Assembly (NCBI RefSeq): GCF_002163585.1
Contig: NZ_CP015579.1
Coordinates: 3,410,001-3,474,000 of the forward strand
Source: Tatumella citrea
Lineage (GTDB): Bacteria > Pseudomonadota > Gammaproteobacteria > Enterobacterales > Enterobacteriaceae
DNA length: 64,000 nt
Reading direction: 5' to 3'
Numbering within the stretch: the stretch's first letter is position 1; every line of letters begins with the position of its first letter. The position numbers were made by a program, and so were the translations under genes. The notes under the pieces were generated by a model that saw only the letters and a list, made by a program, of their open reading frames with translations, ran no database searches and had not been told where the DNA came from. Below are positions 53,836 to 64,000 of this stretch, piece after piece.

Positions 53836-56211
53836 ATGAATAAAAGATTACCAACCTTGCTGGCCACGATGATTGGCGCAGCGCTCTACAGCCAGCACAG
53901 CCTTGCCGATGATCTTATGTCGCAATGTATGCTGGGCGTACCCTCTTATAACCGTCCTTTAACCAGCGGTACGCCGAATGAGCAACCGGTCACTATTCAT
54001 TCTGATTCCGCTAAAGGGACTTATCCTGACGATTCCGTTTTTACCGGCAAGGTCAGTGTAAACCAGGGTAACGGCCAGCTACAGGCTGATGAAGTCCAGC
54101 TTCATCAGCGCCAGCAGCCCGGGCAGGGTACACCGACACGTACCGTTGATGCATTGGGAAACGTGCATTATGACGATAATCAGGTAATTCTTAAGGGCCC
54201 GAAAGCGTGGTCCAATCTGAATACTAAAGATACTAATGTCTGGAACGGCGATTATCAGATGGTTGGCCGCCAGGGCCGTGGTTCTGCTGATCAGATGAAA
54301 TTACGCGGTAATAACCGTTATACCATCCTTGAAAACGGTAGTTTTACTTCCTGCCTCCCCGGAGACAACAGCTGGAGTGTCGCCGGTTCAGAGATCATTG
54401 AAGACCGCCAGGAACAGGTGGCAGAAATCTGGAATGCCCGCTTTAAAGTGGGTTCAGTGCCAATTTTCTACAGCCCATACCTGCAGTTACCGATTGGCGA
54501 TCGTCGCCGCTCCGGTTTCCTGATCCCGAACGCAAAATACGGTAATGATAATGGCTTCGAGTTTATGCTGCCATATTACTGGAATATTGCGCCGCAGATG
54601 GATGCGACTATTACTCCGCACTACATGAGTAAACGCGGCCTGCAACTGCAAAACGAATTCCGTTATCTGTCTGTATTTGGTAGTGGTCTGATGGAACTGG
54701 ATTATCTGCCTTCTGATAGCCAGTACAATAAAGACAAAGCAGCTCGCGACATTGCATCCGATGACAGTTCAAACCGTTGGCTGTTCTACTGGCGCCATAC
54801 CGGTGTTTATGACCAACACTGGCGCTTCAACGTAGATTACAGCAAAGTCAGTGACAGCTATTACTTCAACGATCTGGCGTCAAAATACTACAGTTCGACT
54901 GACGGCTATGCGAACCAGAAATTCAGTATCGGTTATGCAGATACGAACTGGGACGCCACACTGTCCAGTAAAGACTTCCAGACCTTCTCACATACCAACT
55001 CCAACAGTATTTACCGTGTACTGCCACAGCTGGATGTGAATGTTTACCAGAATGATATCGGTCCGTTTAATGCGCATGTTTACGGCCAGTTTGCAAGGTT
55101 TACCAACACTAACCCGAATTATCCGCGGGCAGACCGGTTGCATATTGAACCCACTCTCGATTTGCCACTGTCAAATGGCTGGGCCAGTCTGGATACTGAA
55201 GCAAAATTACTGGCGACCCACTATCAGCAGGATAATATTGAAAACTATAACAACGGTTCAATTGACAGCTCCGCTGATCGCTATCAGCTGAAAAACTCGG
55301 TTAACCGCACCATGCCACAGTTTAAAGTGGATGGAAAAATGGTGTTCGACCGGGATATGGACTGGTCGCCTGGCTATACCCAGACGCTGGAACCCCGGGT
55401 TCAGTACCTGTATGTGCCATACCGTAACCAGAGTAATATCTATCCCTACGATTCAACATTGTTACAGACCGACTATACCGGGCTGTTCCGTGACCGCACA
55501 TACAGTGGTCTGGATCGTATCTCTTCTGCTAACCAGGTTGCTTCCGGGGTGACCACCCGAATTTATGATAACAATCTGGTTGAACGTTTTAACGTTTCTG
55601 TAGGTCAAATCTATTCGTTTACACCAGCACGTACGGGAAGTGATGAACTTGACGATAGTAACGACCGTGGAAGTCTGACCTGGGCCGGTGATACTTACTG
55701 GAAAGTTAGTGATTACTGGGGTGTCCGTGGCGGTCTGCAATATGATACAAAACTGGATAACATTGCCCAGGGCAATGCGATTCTGGAATATCGTCGTGAT
55801 GCCGATCGTATGGTGCAACTGAGTTATCGCTACAGCAGCCCGCAATATGTCGCGCAGGCACTGAATGATGCATCATTGTTGGAGAACCCGATTTATAAGA
55901 ACGGGATTTCACAGGTCGGGATGACGGCAAGCTGGCCGATTGCAGATGCATGGTCTATCGTGGGTTCTTACTATTACGATACCCGTAATAGCAAACCGGC
56001 GGACCAACTGTTAGGCGTTCAGTACAGCTCCTGTTGTTACGCTATCCGTTTCGGATACGAGCGTAAAATCAACGGCTGGGAAAATGACACAAGTAAATAT
56101 GACAACTCGATTTCATTCAACATAGAGTTCCGGGGCCTGAGTTCTGATTACAGTCTGGGAACTGCTCAAATGCTGCATCAGGGAATTATCCCTTATCAGC
56201 CAGCGTTTTGA
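53836..56211 (+). CDS. lptD: LPS-assembly outer-membrane protein LptD
   Basis: LptD with LptE inserts lipopolysaccharide into the outer leaflet. The start ATG 53836 gives 791 aa and the signal peptide [19 protein letters not shown]..., cut near SLA-DD; an in-frame ATG at 53800 would add twelve hydrophilic residues before it. Cys31 of the [10 protein letters not shown] start, a cysteine in SFTSCLPGD, and the adjacent pair in SSCCYAIRF are the four disulfide cysteines. The beta-jellyroll is followed by a large barrel ending in an aromatic-rich C-terminus. It heads the lptD-surA-pdxA-rsmA-apaG-apaH run. Confidence 0.96.
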   Translation: MNKRLPTLLATMIGAALYSQHSLADDLMSQCMLGVPSYNRPLTSGTPNEQPVTIHSDSAKGTYPDDSVFTGKVSVNQGNGQLQADEVQLHQRQQPGQGTPTRTVDALGNVHYDDNQVILKGPKAWSNLNTKDTNVWNGDYQMVGRQGRGSADQMKLRGNNRYTILENGSFTSCLPGDNSWSVAGSEIIEDRQEQVAEIWNARFKVGSVPIFYSPYLQLPIGDRRRSGFLIPNAKYGNDNGFEFMLPYYWNIAPQMDATITPHYMSKRGLQLQNEFRYLSVFGSGLMELDYLPSDSQYNKDKAARDIASDDSSNRWLFYWRHTGVYDQHWRFNVDYSKVSDSYYFNDLASKYYSSTDGYANQKFSIGYADTNWDATLSSKDFQTFSHTNSNSIYRVLPQLDVNVYQNDIGPFNAHVYGQFARFTNTNPNYPRADRLHIEPTLDLPLSNGWASLDTEAKLLATHYQQDNIENYNNGSIDSSADRYQLKNSVNRTMPQFKVDGKMVFDRDMDWSPGYTQTLEPRVQYLYVPYRNQSNIYPYDSTLLQTDYTGLFRDRTYSGLDRISSANQVASGVTTRIYDNNLVERFNVSVGQIYSFTPARTGSDELDDSNDRGSLTWAGDTYWKVSDYWGVRGGLQYDTKLDNIAQGNAILEYRRDADRMVQLSYRYSSPQYVAQALNDASLLENPIYKNGISQVGMTASWPIADAWSIVGSYYYDTRNSKPADQLLGVQYSSCCYAIRFGYERKINGWENDTSKYDNSISFNIEFRGLSSDYSLGTAQMLHQGIIPYQPAF

Positions 56212-56266
56212 TGTTGTAATGTATGGCCGGTAAATTCCGCAAAGCGGTAACAACGATGGATAAAGT

Positions 56267-57559
56267 ATGAAGAACTGGAGAATGCTGATTCTGTGCGTAG
56301 CGATGAATGCTACTACTGCTATTGCAGCACCACAGATGGTTGATAAAGTCGCTGCGATTGTGAATAACAGTGTGGTGTTAGAAAGCGACGTTGATGACAT
56401 GATGAGTACGGTGAAGACTCAGGCTAAAGAGGCCGGCCAGCAATTGCCTGACGATCAGACGTTACGTCATCAGATTCTGGATCGTGAAATCATGGACAGT
56501 ATCATCACTCAGATAGGCCAGCGTGCCGGAATTCAGATAAGCGATCAGGAACTGGATCAGGCTATTCAGAATATTGCGGCGCAGAACCATATGACTCTGG
56601 ATCAGTTGCGCAGCCGACTGAGCTATGACGGTGTTAACTACGCGAACTACCGTAACCAGATCCGTAAGGAAATGCTGATCTCTACCGTTCGTAACAACGA
56701 AGTCAGAAGCCGGGTCACTATTCTCCCGCAGGAAGTTGATAACCTGGCAAAACAGATAGCCAGCCAGAACGTACCAGGTACTGAACTGAACCTGAGCATG
56801 ATTCTGTTACCATTGCCTGAAAATCCTACTCAGCAACAGGTAGATGATGAAGAAGCTCTGGCTAAGAAACTGGTTGGTGAACTGAAGAACGGTGCCGATT
56901 TCGGTAAAATGGCCGTCACTTACTCTGCTGACCCTCAGGCGCTGAAAGGCGGCAACATGGGTTGGGGTAAAATTGAAGAGCTGCCAAGCCTGTTCAGCCA
57001 GGCGCTGAGCACCGCTCATAAAGGCGATATCATTGGCCCTATCCGCTCTGGTGTTGGTTTCCACATTCTGAAAGTGAATGATGTACGCGGTGAATCTCAA
57101 AATGTTTCGGTCACCGAAGTTCATGCTCGTCATATTCTGGTTAAAGTCTCGCCAATCATGTCTGACCAGCAGGCGCGCGCTAAAATTGAGCAAATTGCCG
57201 CAGACATCCGTAGCGGTAAAATTACCTTTGCTCAGGCTGCAAGACAGTACTCAGAAGATCCGGGATCAGCTAACCAGGGCGGCGATCTGGGTTGGGCTTC
57301 ACCTAACATTTACGACCCGGCTTTCCGTGACGCAGTTATGCATCTGAATAAAGGCCAGATCAGCGAGCCTGTCCGTTCATCTTTCGGCTGGCATTTAATT
57401 CAACTGATGGATACCCGCCAGGTTGACCGCACCGAAGATGCCGGTAAAGACCGTGCTTACCGGATGCTGTTTAACCGTAAGTTTGCAGAAGAAGCACAGA
57501 CCTGGATGCAGGAACAACGTGCTGAAGCTTATGTGAAGATTCTGGATAACAATGGCTGA
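56267..57559 (+). CDS. surA: Periplasmic chaperone and peptidyl-prolyl isomerase SurA
   Basis: SurA escorts outer-membrane proteins, LptD among them, through the periplasm. The 430-aa protein has a signal peptide ending ATTAIAA-PQ (about residue 20), an N-terminal chaperone domain, two parvulin domains (about 170-270 and 280-390; [18 protein letters not shown] and [19 protein letters not shown] mark each), and a C-terminal helix. It lies 55 bases after lptD and overlaps pdxA by eight bases. Confidence 0.97.
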   Translation: MKNWRMLILCVAMNATTAIAAPQMVDKVAAIVNNSVVLESDVDDMMSTVKTQAKEAGQQLPDDQTLRHQILDREIMDSIITQIGQRAGIQISDQELDQAIQNIAAQNHMTLDQLRSRLSYDGVNYANYRNQIRKEMLISTVRNNEVRSRVTILPQEVDNLAKQIASQNVPGTELNLSMILLPLPENPTQQQVDDEEALAKKLVGELKNGADFGKMAVTYSADPQALKGGNMGWGKIEELPSLFSQALSTAHKGDIIGPIRSGVGFHILKVNDVRGESQNVSVTEVHARHILVKVSPIMSDQQARAKIEQIAADIRSGKITFAQAARQYSEDPGSANQGGDLGWASPNIYDPAFRDAVMHLNKGQISEPVRSSFGWHLIQLMDTRQVDRTEDAGKDRAYRMLFNRKFAEEAQTWMQEQRAEAYVKILDNNG

Positions 57560-58544
57560 TATTCCAAGAATAGTGATCACTCCCGGCGAACCCGCCGGGA
57601 TTGGTCCTGATTTGACCGTACTTCTGGCCGGCCAGCAATGGCCGGCCGAATTAGTTGTTTGCGCTGACAGAAAGCTACTGCTGGACCGGGCAGCACAACT
57701 TGGACTGCCACTCACGCTGAGAGATTATCAGCCAGGCATTCCGGCACAACCCCAGCAAGCGGGTAGTTTAACCCTGTTATCCGTTCCTCTGAATACTGAT
57801 ACTATTGCCGGACAGTTGTCAGTAGACAATAGTGATTATGTACTGCGAACTCTGGCAACGGCCTGTGATGGCTGTCTGAATGGTGAATTTTCCGCGCTGG
57901 TTACCGGCCCGGTTCATAAAGGCATTATTAATGATGCCGGCATCCCGTTCACCGGACATACTGAGTTTTTTGCTGACCGCGCAGGCTGTGAGAAAGTAGT
58001 AATGATGCTGGCAACCACAGAGTTGCGGGTAGCATTAGCCACAACTCACCTGCCCCTGAAAGATGTCTCTGCGGCAATTACCCGCGAGAATCTTCATGAA
58101 GTAATCACTATTCTTCATCACGATTTACAGCATAAATTTCATATTGCCAGCCCTAAAATTCTGGTTTGCGGCCTGAATCCGCATGCTGGTGAAGGTGGTC
58201 ATATGGGCCATGAAGAAATTGATGTCATTGAACCGGCACTGGAAGAACTGCGGCAGCAGGGGATTTCCCTTATCGGGCCTTTACCCGCCGACACCCTGTT
58301 CCAGCCTAAGTATCTGCAAAACGCAGACGCGGTGCTGGCGATGTATCACGATCAGGGCTTACCCGTGTTAAAATATCAGGGCTTTGGCCGGGCGGTGAAT
58401 ATTACCCTTGGCCTGCCATTTATCCGGACTTCTGTTGACCACGGAACTGCGCTTGAGTTAGCCGGCCAGGGCCTGGCAGATCCGGGAAGCTTTATTACGG
58501 CGATCAACCTCGCCATAAATATGATTAAGAGCAGTAATGAATAA
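57552..58544 (+). CDS. pdxA: 4-hydroxythreonine-4-phosphate dehydrogenase PdxA
   Basis: PdxA oxidises 4-phosphohydroxy-L-threonine with NAD+ in pyridoxal phosphate synthesis. The 330-aa product begins [17 protein letters not shown], has [12 protein letters not shown] with the following GHTEFF (metal-site histidine), [27 protein letters not shown] and [12 protein letters not shown], all family hallmarks with metal and phosphate ligands. It overlaps surA and rsmA by eight bases each. Confidence 0.97.
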   Translation: MADIPRIVITPGEPAGIGPDLTVLLAGQQWPAELVVCADRKLLLDRAAQLGLPLTLRDYQPGIPAQPQQAGSLTLLSVPLNTDTIAGQLSVDNSDYVLRTLATACDGCLNGEFSALVTGPVHKGIINDAGIPFTGHTEFFADRAGCEKVVMMLATTELRVALATTHLPLKDVSAAITRENLHEVITILHHDLQHKFHIASPKILVCGLNPHAGEGGHMGHEEIDVIEPALEELRQQGISLIGPLPADTLFQPKYLQNADAVLAMYHDQGLPVLKYQGFGRAVNITLGLPFIRTSVDHGTALELAGQGLADPGSFITAINLAINMIKSSNE

Positions 58545-59361
58545 TCGCGTCCATCAGGGGCACTACGCCCGTAAACGTTTCGGGCAAAACTTCCTTAACG
58601 ATCAATACATTATAGATAGCATCGTCTCAGCCATTCATCCGCAAAAAAGCGATGCGATGGTTGAAATCGGTCCCGGACTCGGAGCACTGACTGAACCCGT
58701 CGGAGAGCAACTCGATGCCTTAACGGTGATCGAGCTCGACCGTGATCTGGCTGCGCGTTTGCAGACTCATCCGTTCCTTGGTCCGAAACTGACGATTTTC
58801 CAGCAGGATGCCATGACCTTCAATTTTGCTGAGTTATCAGTAGAACGAGGACAGCCACTGCGGGTGTTTGGTAATTTGCCTTACAACATCTCTACCCCAC
58901 TGATGTTCCACCTTTTCAGCTATCCTGGTGCGATTAAAGACATGCACTTTATGCTGCAAAAAGAGGTGGTTAACCGGCTGGTGGCTGGTCCGGGCAGTAA
59001 AGCTTATGGGCGCTTAACCGTGATGGCACAATATTACTGTCAGGTTATCCCTGTACTGGAAGTACCGCCACACTCTTTCACGCCTCCGCCTAAAGTCGAC
59101 TCTGCGGTTGTTCGTCTGATACCGCATACGCAGTCTCCTTATCCGGCAGTCAGTGTGAAAGTGTTGAGCCGTATCACTACCGAGGCTTTCGGTAAACGCC
59201 GTAAGACTCTGCGTAACAGTCTGGGACACCTGTTTCCTGAAGCTGTCCTTGCCGATTTAGGTATTGATAATAATCTGCGTGCAGAAAATGTGACTATTGC
59301 CCAGTATTGCCAGTTGGCACACTGGCTGACTGAACATCCGGAGCAACCTCAGGAGAGCTAA
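58537..59361 (+). CDS. rsmA: 16S rRNA m6(2)A1518/A1519 dimethyltransferase RsmA (KsgA)
   Basis: RsmA dimethylates two adjacent adenosines near the 3' end of 16S rRNA and acts as a late 30S checkpoint. The 274-aa protein has the N-terminal [15 protein letters not shown], the SAM motif [14 protein letters not shown] (about 43-56), and the catalytic [10 protein letters not shown] (about 113-122). Loss would give kasugamycin resistance in relatives. It is followed three bases later by apaG. Confidence 0.97.
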   Translation: MNNRVHQGHYARKRFGQNFLNDQYIIDSIVSAIHPQKSDAMVEIGPGLGALTEPVGEQLDALTVIELDRDLAARLQTHPFLGPKLTIFQQDAMTFNFAELSVERGQPLRVFGNLPYNISTPLMFHLFSYPGAIKDMHFMLQKEVVNRLVAGPGSKAYGRLTVMAQYYCQVIPVLEVPPHSFTPPPKVDSAVVRLIPHTQSPYPAVSVKVLSRITTEAFGKRRKTLRNSLGHLFPEAVLADLGIDNNLRAENVTIAQYCQLAHWLTEHPEQPQES

Positions 59362-59364
59362 ACC

Positions 59365-59742
59365 ATGAGTGGATCCAGACGCGTTTACGTCAACGTACAG
59401 ACGTTTTATGTAGCTTCACAGTCTCAACCGGAAGCTGAACGTTATGTGTTCGCCTATACTATTACTATTCGTAATCTTGGGCATGACACTGTCCGGTTGC
59501 TTGAACGCTACTGGCTGATTACTAATGGTAACGGCAACGAAACTGAAGTTCGCGGAGAAGGTGTGGTCGGTGAACAACCCGTGATTGCGCCAGGTGGTGA
59601 GTATCAATACACCAGTGGTGCCGTCCTGGAAACACCTATTGGCACCATGCAGGGACATTATATTATGCAGGATGAGCATGGCGAACAATTCCATACCCCT
59701 ATCCCTGTATTCCGTCTGGCCGTCTCCGCACAGCTCCATTAA
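59365..59742 (+). CDS. apaG: ApaG (CorD) family protein
   Basis: ApaG is a 125-aa fibronectin type III-like protein linked to cobalt/magnesium tolerance in Salmonella; its biochemical role is unsettled. The family core [25 protein letters not shown] (about 47-71) and the [17 protein letters not shown] segment are intact. Length equals E. coli. AGGAGAG precedes the ATG, and apaH follows after a 54-base gap. Confidence 0.95.
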   Translation: MSGSRRVYVNVQTFYVASQSQPEAERYVFAYTITIRNLGHDTVRLLERYWLITNGNGNETEVRGEGVVGEQPVIAPGGEYQYTSGAVLETPIGTMQGHYIMQDEHGEQFHTPIPVFRLAVSAQLH

Positions 59743-59796
59743 GAACCATCGCCGGCCTGTCCCCCGGGGCGGCTGTTTTACGCTGACAGGATTTTC

Positions 59797-60621
59797 ATGA
59801 GTACCTATCTGATTGGTGATATTCACGGTTGCTACGCTGAATTTACTGCGTTGCTGAAAAAGGTCAACTTCGACCCGTCAACAGATGAGCTCTGGCTGAC
59901 CGGTGATCTGGTGGCTCGTGGGCCTGATTCCCTGGCGGTGTTACGTAAAGTGAAAGCGCTGGGTGATTCGGTCCGGCTGGTTCTTGGCAACCACGATTTG
60001 CATATCCTTGCGGTATATGCCGGAATTAGCCGTAATAAACCAAAAGACAATCTTTCTGCCTTACTGACTGCTGAAGACTGTGACAGTCTGATCAACTGGC
60101 TTCGTCGTCAACCGTTACTGCAGATAGACGAGAAGAAAAAACTGGTTATGGCTCATGCCGGTATCACACCACAGTGGGATATAGAGACTGCGAAAGCCTG
60201 TGCCAGAGAACTGGAAGCCATTCTCTCCAGCGGCAGTTACCCACTATTTCTTGATGCAATGTATGGTGATATGCCTAATAACTGGTCACCGGATCTCAGC
60301 GGTTTGTCACGCCTGAGATTTAGTGCAAACGCATTCACCCGGATGCGCTACTGTTTTCCTAACGGGCAGTTGGATATGATCTGCAAGGACTCTCCGGAAA
60401 AAGCCATTCCTCCGCTAAAACCCTGGTTTATGCTGAATGGCCCGGTTCGGGATAACTACACTATCGTATTTGGTCACTGGGCATCACTGGAAGGCAAAGG
60501 AACACCTGAAGGGATTATCGGACTGGATACAGGCTGCTGCTGGGGTGGTAATCTGACGATGTTACGCTGGGAAGACAAAAAATATTTCCGCCAGCCGTCA
60601 CTGAAACGTAAAAAGAACTGA
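59797..60621 (+). CDS. apaH: Diadenosine tetraphosphatase ApaH
   Basis: ApaH cleaves Ap4A symmetrically to two ADP and also removes Np4 caps from RNA in E. coli. The 274-aa metallophosphatase has the metal motifs GDIHGC (7-12), [10 protein letters not shown] (about 37-46), GNHDLH (about 64-69) and a later MAHAGI (about 117-122). It closes the lptD-to-apaH run. In E. coli the next gene is folA; here a beta-glucoside cassette on the other strand follows. Confidence 0.96.
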   Translation: MSTYLIGDIHGCYAEFTALLKKVNFDPSTDELWLTGDLVARGPDSLAVLRKVKALGDSVRLVLGNHDLHILAVYAGISRNKPKDNLSALLTAEDCDSLINWLRRQPLLQIDEKKKLVMAHAGITPQWDIETAKACARELEAILSSGSYPLFLDAMYGDMPNNWSPDLSGLSRLRFSANAFTRMRYCFPNGQLDMICKDSPEKAIPPLKPWFMLNGPVRDNYTIVFGHWASLEGKGTPEGIIGLDTGCCWGGNLTMLRWEDKKYFRQPSLKRKKN

Positions 60622-60633
60622 TCCGTTGATACA

Positions 60634-60661
60634 GTTGCCCCGTGATAAGTCACAGGGCAAC
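60634..60661. terminator. Hairpin between convergent apaH and the beta-glucosidase gene
   Basis: GTTGCCC (60634-60640) and GGGCAAC (60655-60661) pair, with GTGA/TCAC stacked inside the loop. The stem is strong, but T-runs are short on both sides. It probably serves as the common 3' boundary of the two convergent units. Confidence 0.5.
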
Positions 60662-60672
60662 CGTAAATGCCT

Positions 60673-62064
<1,392 letters not shown>

Positions 62065-62131
62065 TTATCTCTCCTTAGATAGTGGCTGTCATTCTCCGGC
62101 ACAGTGGCCGTAGTCTCTGATTTCCGGCAGG

Positions 62132-62147
62132 CCTGCAATCTTGCAGG
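62132..62147. repeat. Short hairpin in the 112-bp gap between EIIBC and beta-glucosidase genes
   Basis: CCTGCAA (62132-62138) and TTGCAGG (62141-62147) are perfect arms nearly back to back, so the real stem is CCTGC/GCAGG with a 6-base loop. The T-run lies on the plus-strand side, so it is not a terminator for this operon. It does not match the BglG/LicT antiterminator target sequence. It may set the relative expression of the two genes. Confidence 0.35.
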
Positions 62148-62176
62148 TTTTACAGATTGTGGCCCACCGGTAGTTA

Positions 62177-63595
<1,419 letters not shown>

Positions 63596-63655
63596 TTACT
63601 GTTTAATTTCCTTATTTACTGTTAATATCCGTTCAACAGTTTCGTCTGCTTTCAT
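63596..63655 (-). CDS. Possible 19-aa leader peptide upstream of the PTS gene
   Basis: ATG 63655-63653 opens MKADETVERILTVNKEIKQ, ending 15 bases before the PTS start. AGAGAGAA stands just upstream and could bind ribosomes. Its first codon overlaps the stop of another short frame (ATGA), an arrangement typical of translational coupling. I do not recognise the sequence; at this length it may be chance. Confidence 0.25.
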   Translation of the reverse strand: MKADETVERILTVNKEIKQ

Positions 63656-63729
63656 TTCTCTCTGCAGTCACGGAAATAACTTTCTGCATTCCCGGCTGTC
63701 ATTGTTTCTGATGACATATCCTTATTCAT
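63652..63729 (-). CDS. Possible 25-aa leader peptide, first of two overlapping short frames
   Basis: ATG 63729-63727 opens MNKDMSSETMTAGNAESYF..., 25 codons, and ends in ATGA, which starts the next short frame. No good ribosome binding site precedes it. No family was recognised. Listed only because of the coupled arrangement in front of the PTS gene. Confidence 0.2.
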   Translation of the reverse strand: MNKDMSSETMTAGNAESYFRDCREK

Positions 63730-63853
63730 AAAAATGTTAACTTTGTGTTACAAGCAAGCACGCCAGGAAAGTAACATTTAAGGACTGCCATTAAAGTTTA
63801 CAATTCCAGAGACAACTACAGATTAAAAACACTTTCTTCAGGTAATCACCGAC

Positions 63854-63877
63854 ATAATGATGATTTACGATCATTAT
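63854..63877. promoter_or_regulatory. Operator-like palindrome upstream of the PTS gene
   Basis: ATAATGAT (63854-63861) and ATCATTAT (63870-63877) are perfect 8-bp arms around an 8-base spacer, about 275 bases upstream of the PTS start. Total size and symmetry suit a dimeric regulator spanning two turns of DNA. The regulator is unknown. Confidence 0.4.
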
Positions 63878-64000
63878 TATGGAAAATTCCTATTGCCTTA
63901 CTGGCATCGATATTTCCAAAAATAACACTGCAGGCTGGTTAATCCACTTTTATTTACCGGGAAGATAAAAATTGTGAACGAGATCGTTTTATAAAAAGAG

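Noticed and set aside
63973..63988. CRP site upstream of the PTS gene
   Set aside because: TGTGA is followed at the right spacing by TCGTT, which matches only two of the five expected bases; also distant from the gene.

Overview
The window is a chromosomal segment of a gammaproteobacterium of the order Enterobacterales. Nearly every protein is recognisable as an E. coli ortholog of almost the same length, and the order ampD | nadC-ppdD-hofBC-guaC-coaE-zapD-yacG-mutT-secA-secM-lpxC-dcw cluster-cra-ilvHI-leuABCD-setA-sgrR-thiBPQ-yabI-polB-rapA-rluA-djlA-lptD-surA-pdxA-rsmA-apaG-apaH is that of the 0-3 minute region of E. coli. It differs from E. coli: there is no leuO between ilvI and leuL, no araC/araBAD between yabI and polB, no evident sgrT, and a beta-glucoside cassette next to apaH where E. 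coli has folA. An Erwiniaceae-type member (Pantoea, Erwinia or Tatumella group) fits, but this is inference; no rRNA is present to settle it.

Layout. 1-4.7 kb: partial ampD, a strongly diverged nadC homolog, and the type IV pilin operon ppdD-hofB-hofC. 5.0-8.3 kb: guaC facing coaE-zapD-yacG, then mutT. 8.4-29.8 kb: one long minus-strand block, secM-secA and lpxC downstream of the division and cell-wall (dcw) cluster mraZ-rsmH-ftsL-ftsI-murE-murF-mraY-murD-ftsW-murG-murC-ddlB-ftsQ-ftsA-ftsZ. It is headed by a clear promoter with three MraZ boxes and ends in a strong terminator after lpxC. 30.2-33.6 kb: cra and ilvIH. 34.2-39.2 kb: leuLABCD with a leader peptide and attenuator. 39.2-42.3 kb: setA, a probable SgrS-position small RNA, and sgrR. 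42.3-45.7 kb: TPP riboswitch and thiBPQ. 45.7-52.8 kb: yabI, polB, rapA, rluA. 52.8-60.6 kb: djlA and the lptD-surA-pdxA-rsmA-apaG-apaH run. 60.7-64.0 kb: a 6-phospho-beta-glucosidase and a PTS EIIBC permease with a long leader.

Most of the window is housekeeping sequence. The observation most worth following is the nadC homolog at 587-1465. Its 292-codon frame is open and the scaffold is conserved, but almost every substrate-binding or catalytic residue of quinolinate phosphoribosyltransferase is replaced, so it looks like a pseudoenzyme. Other points of interest are a hairpin element with flanking 8-bp direct repeats just after it, a set of competing hairpins between hofC and guaC, a divergent SgrS-like small RNA gene, a TPP riboswitch whose expression platform appears to bury the ribosome binding site of thiB, and two short overlapping reading frames plus an operator-like palindrome ahead of the PTS gene. 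No CRISPR array, tRNA, rRNA, prophage or complete insertion sequence was seen.
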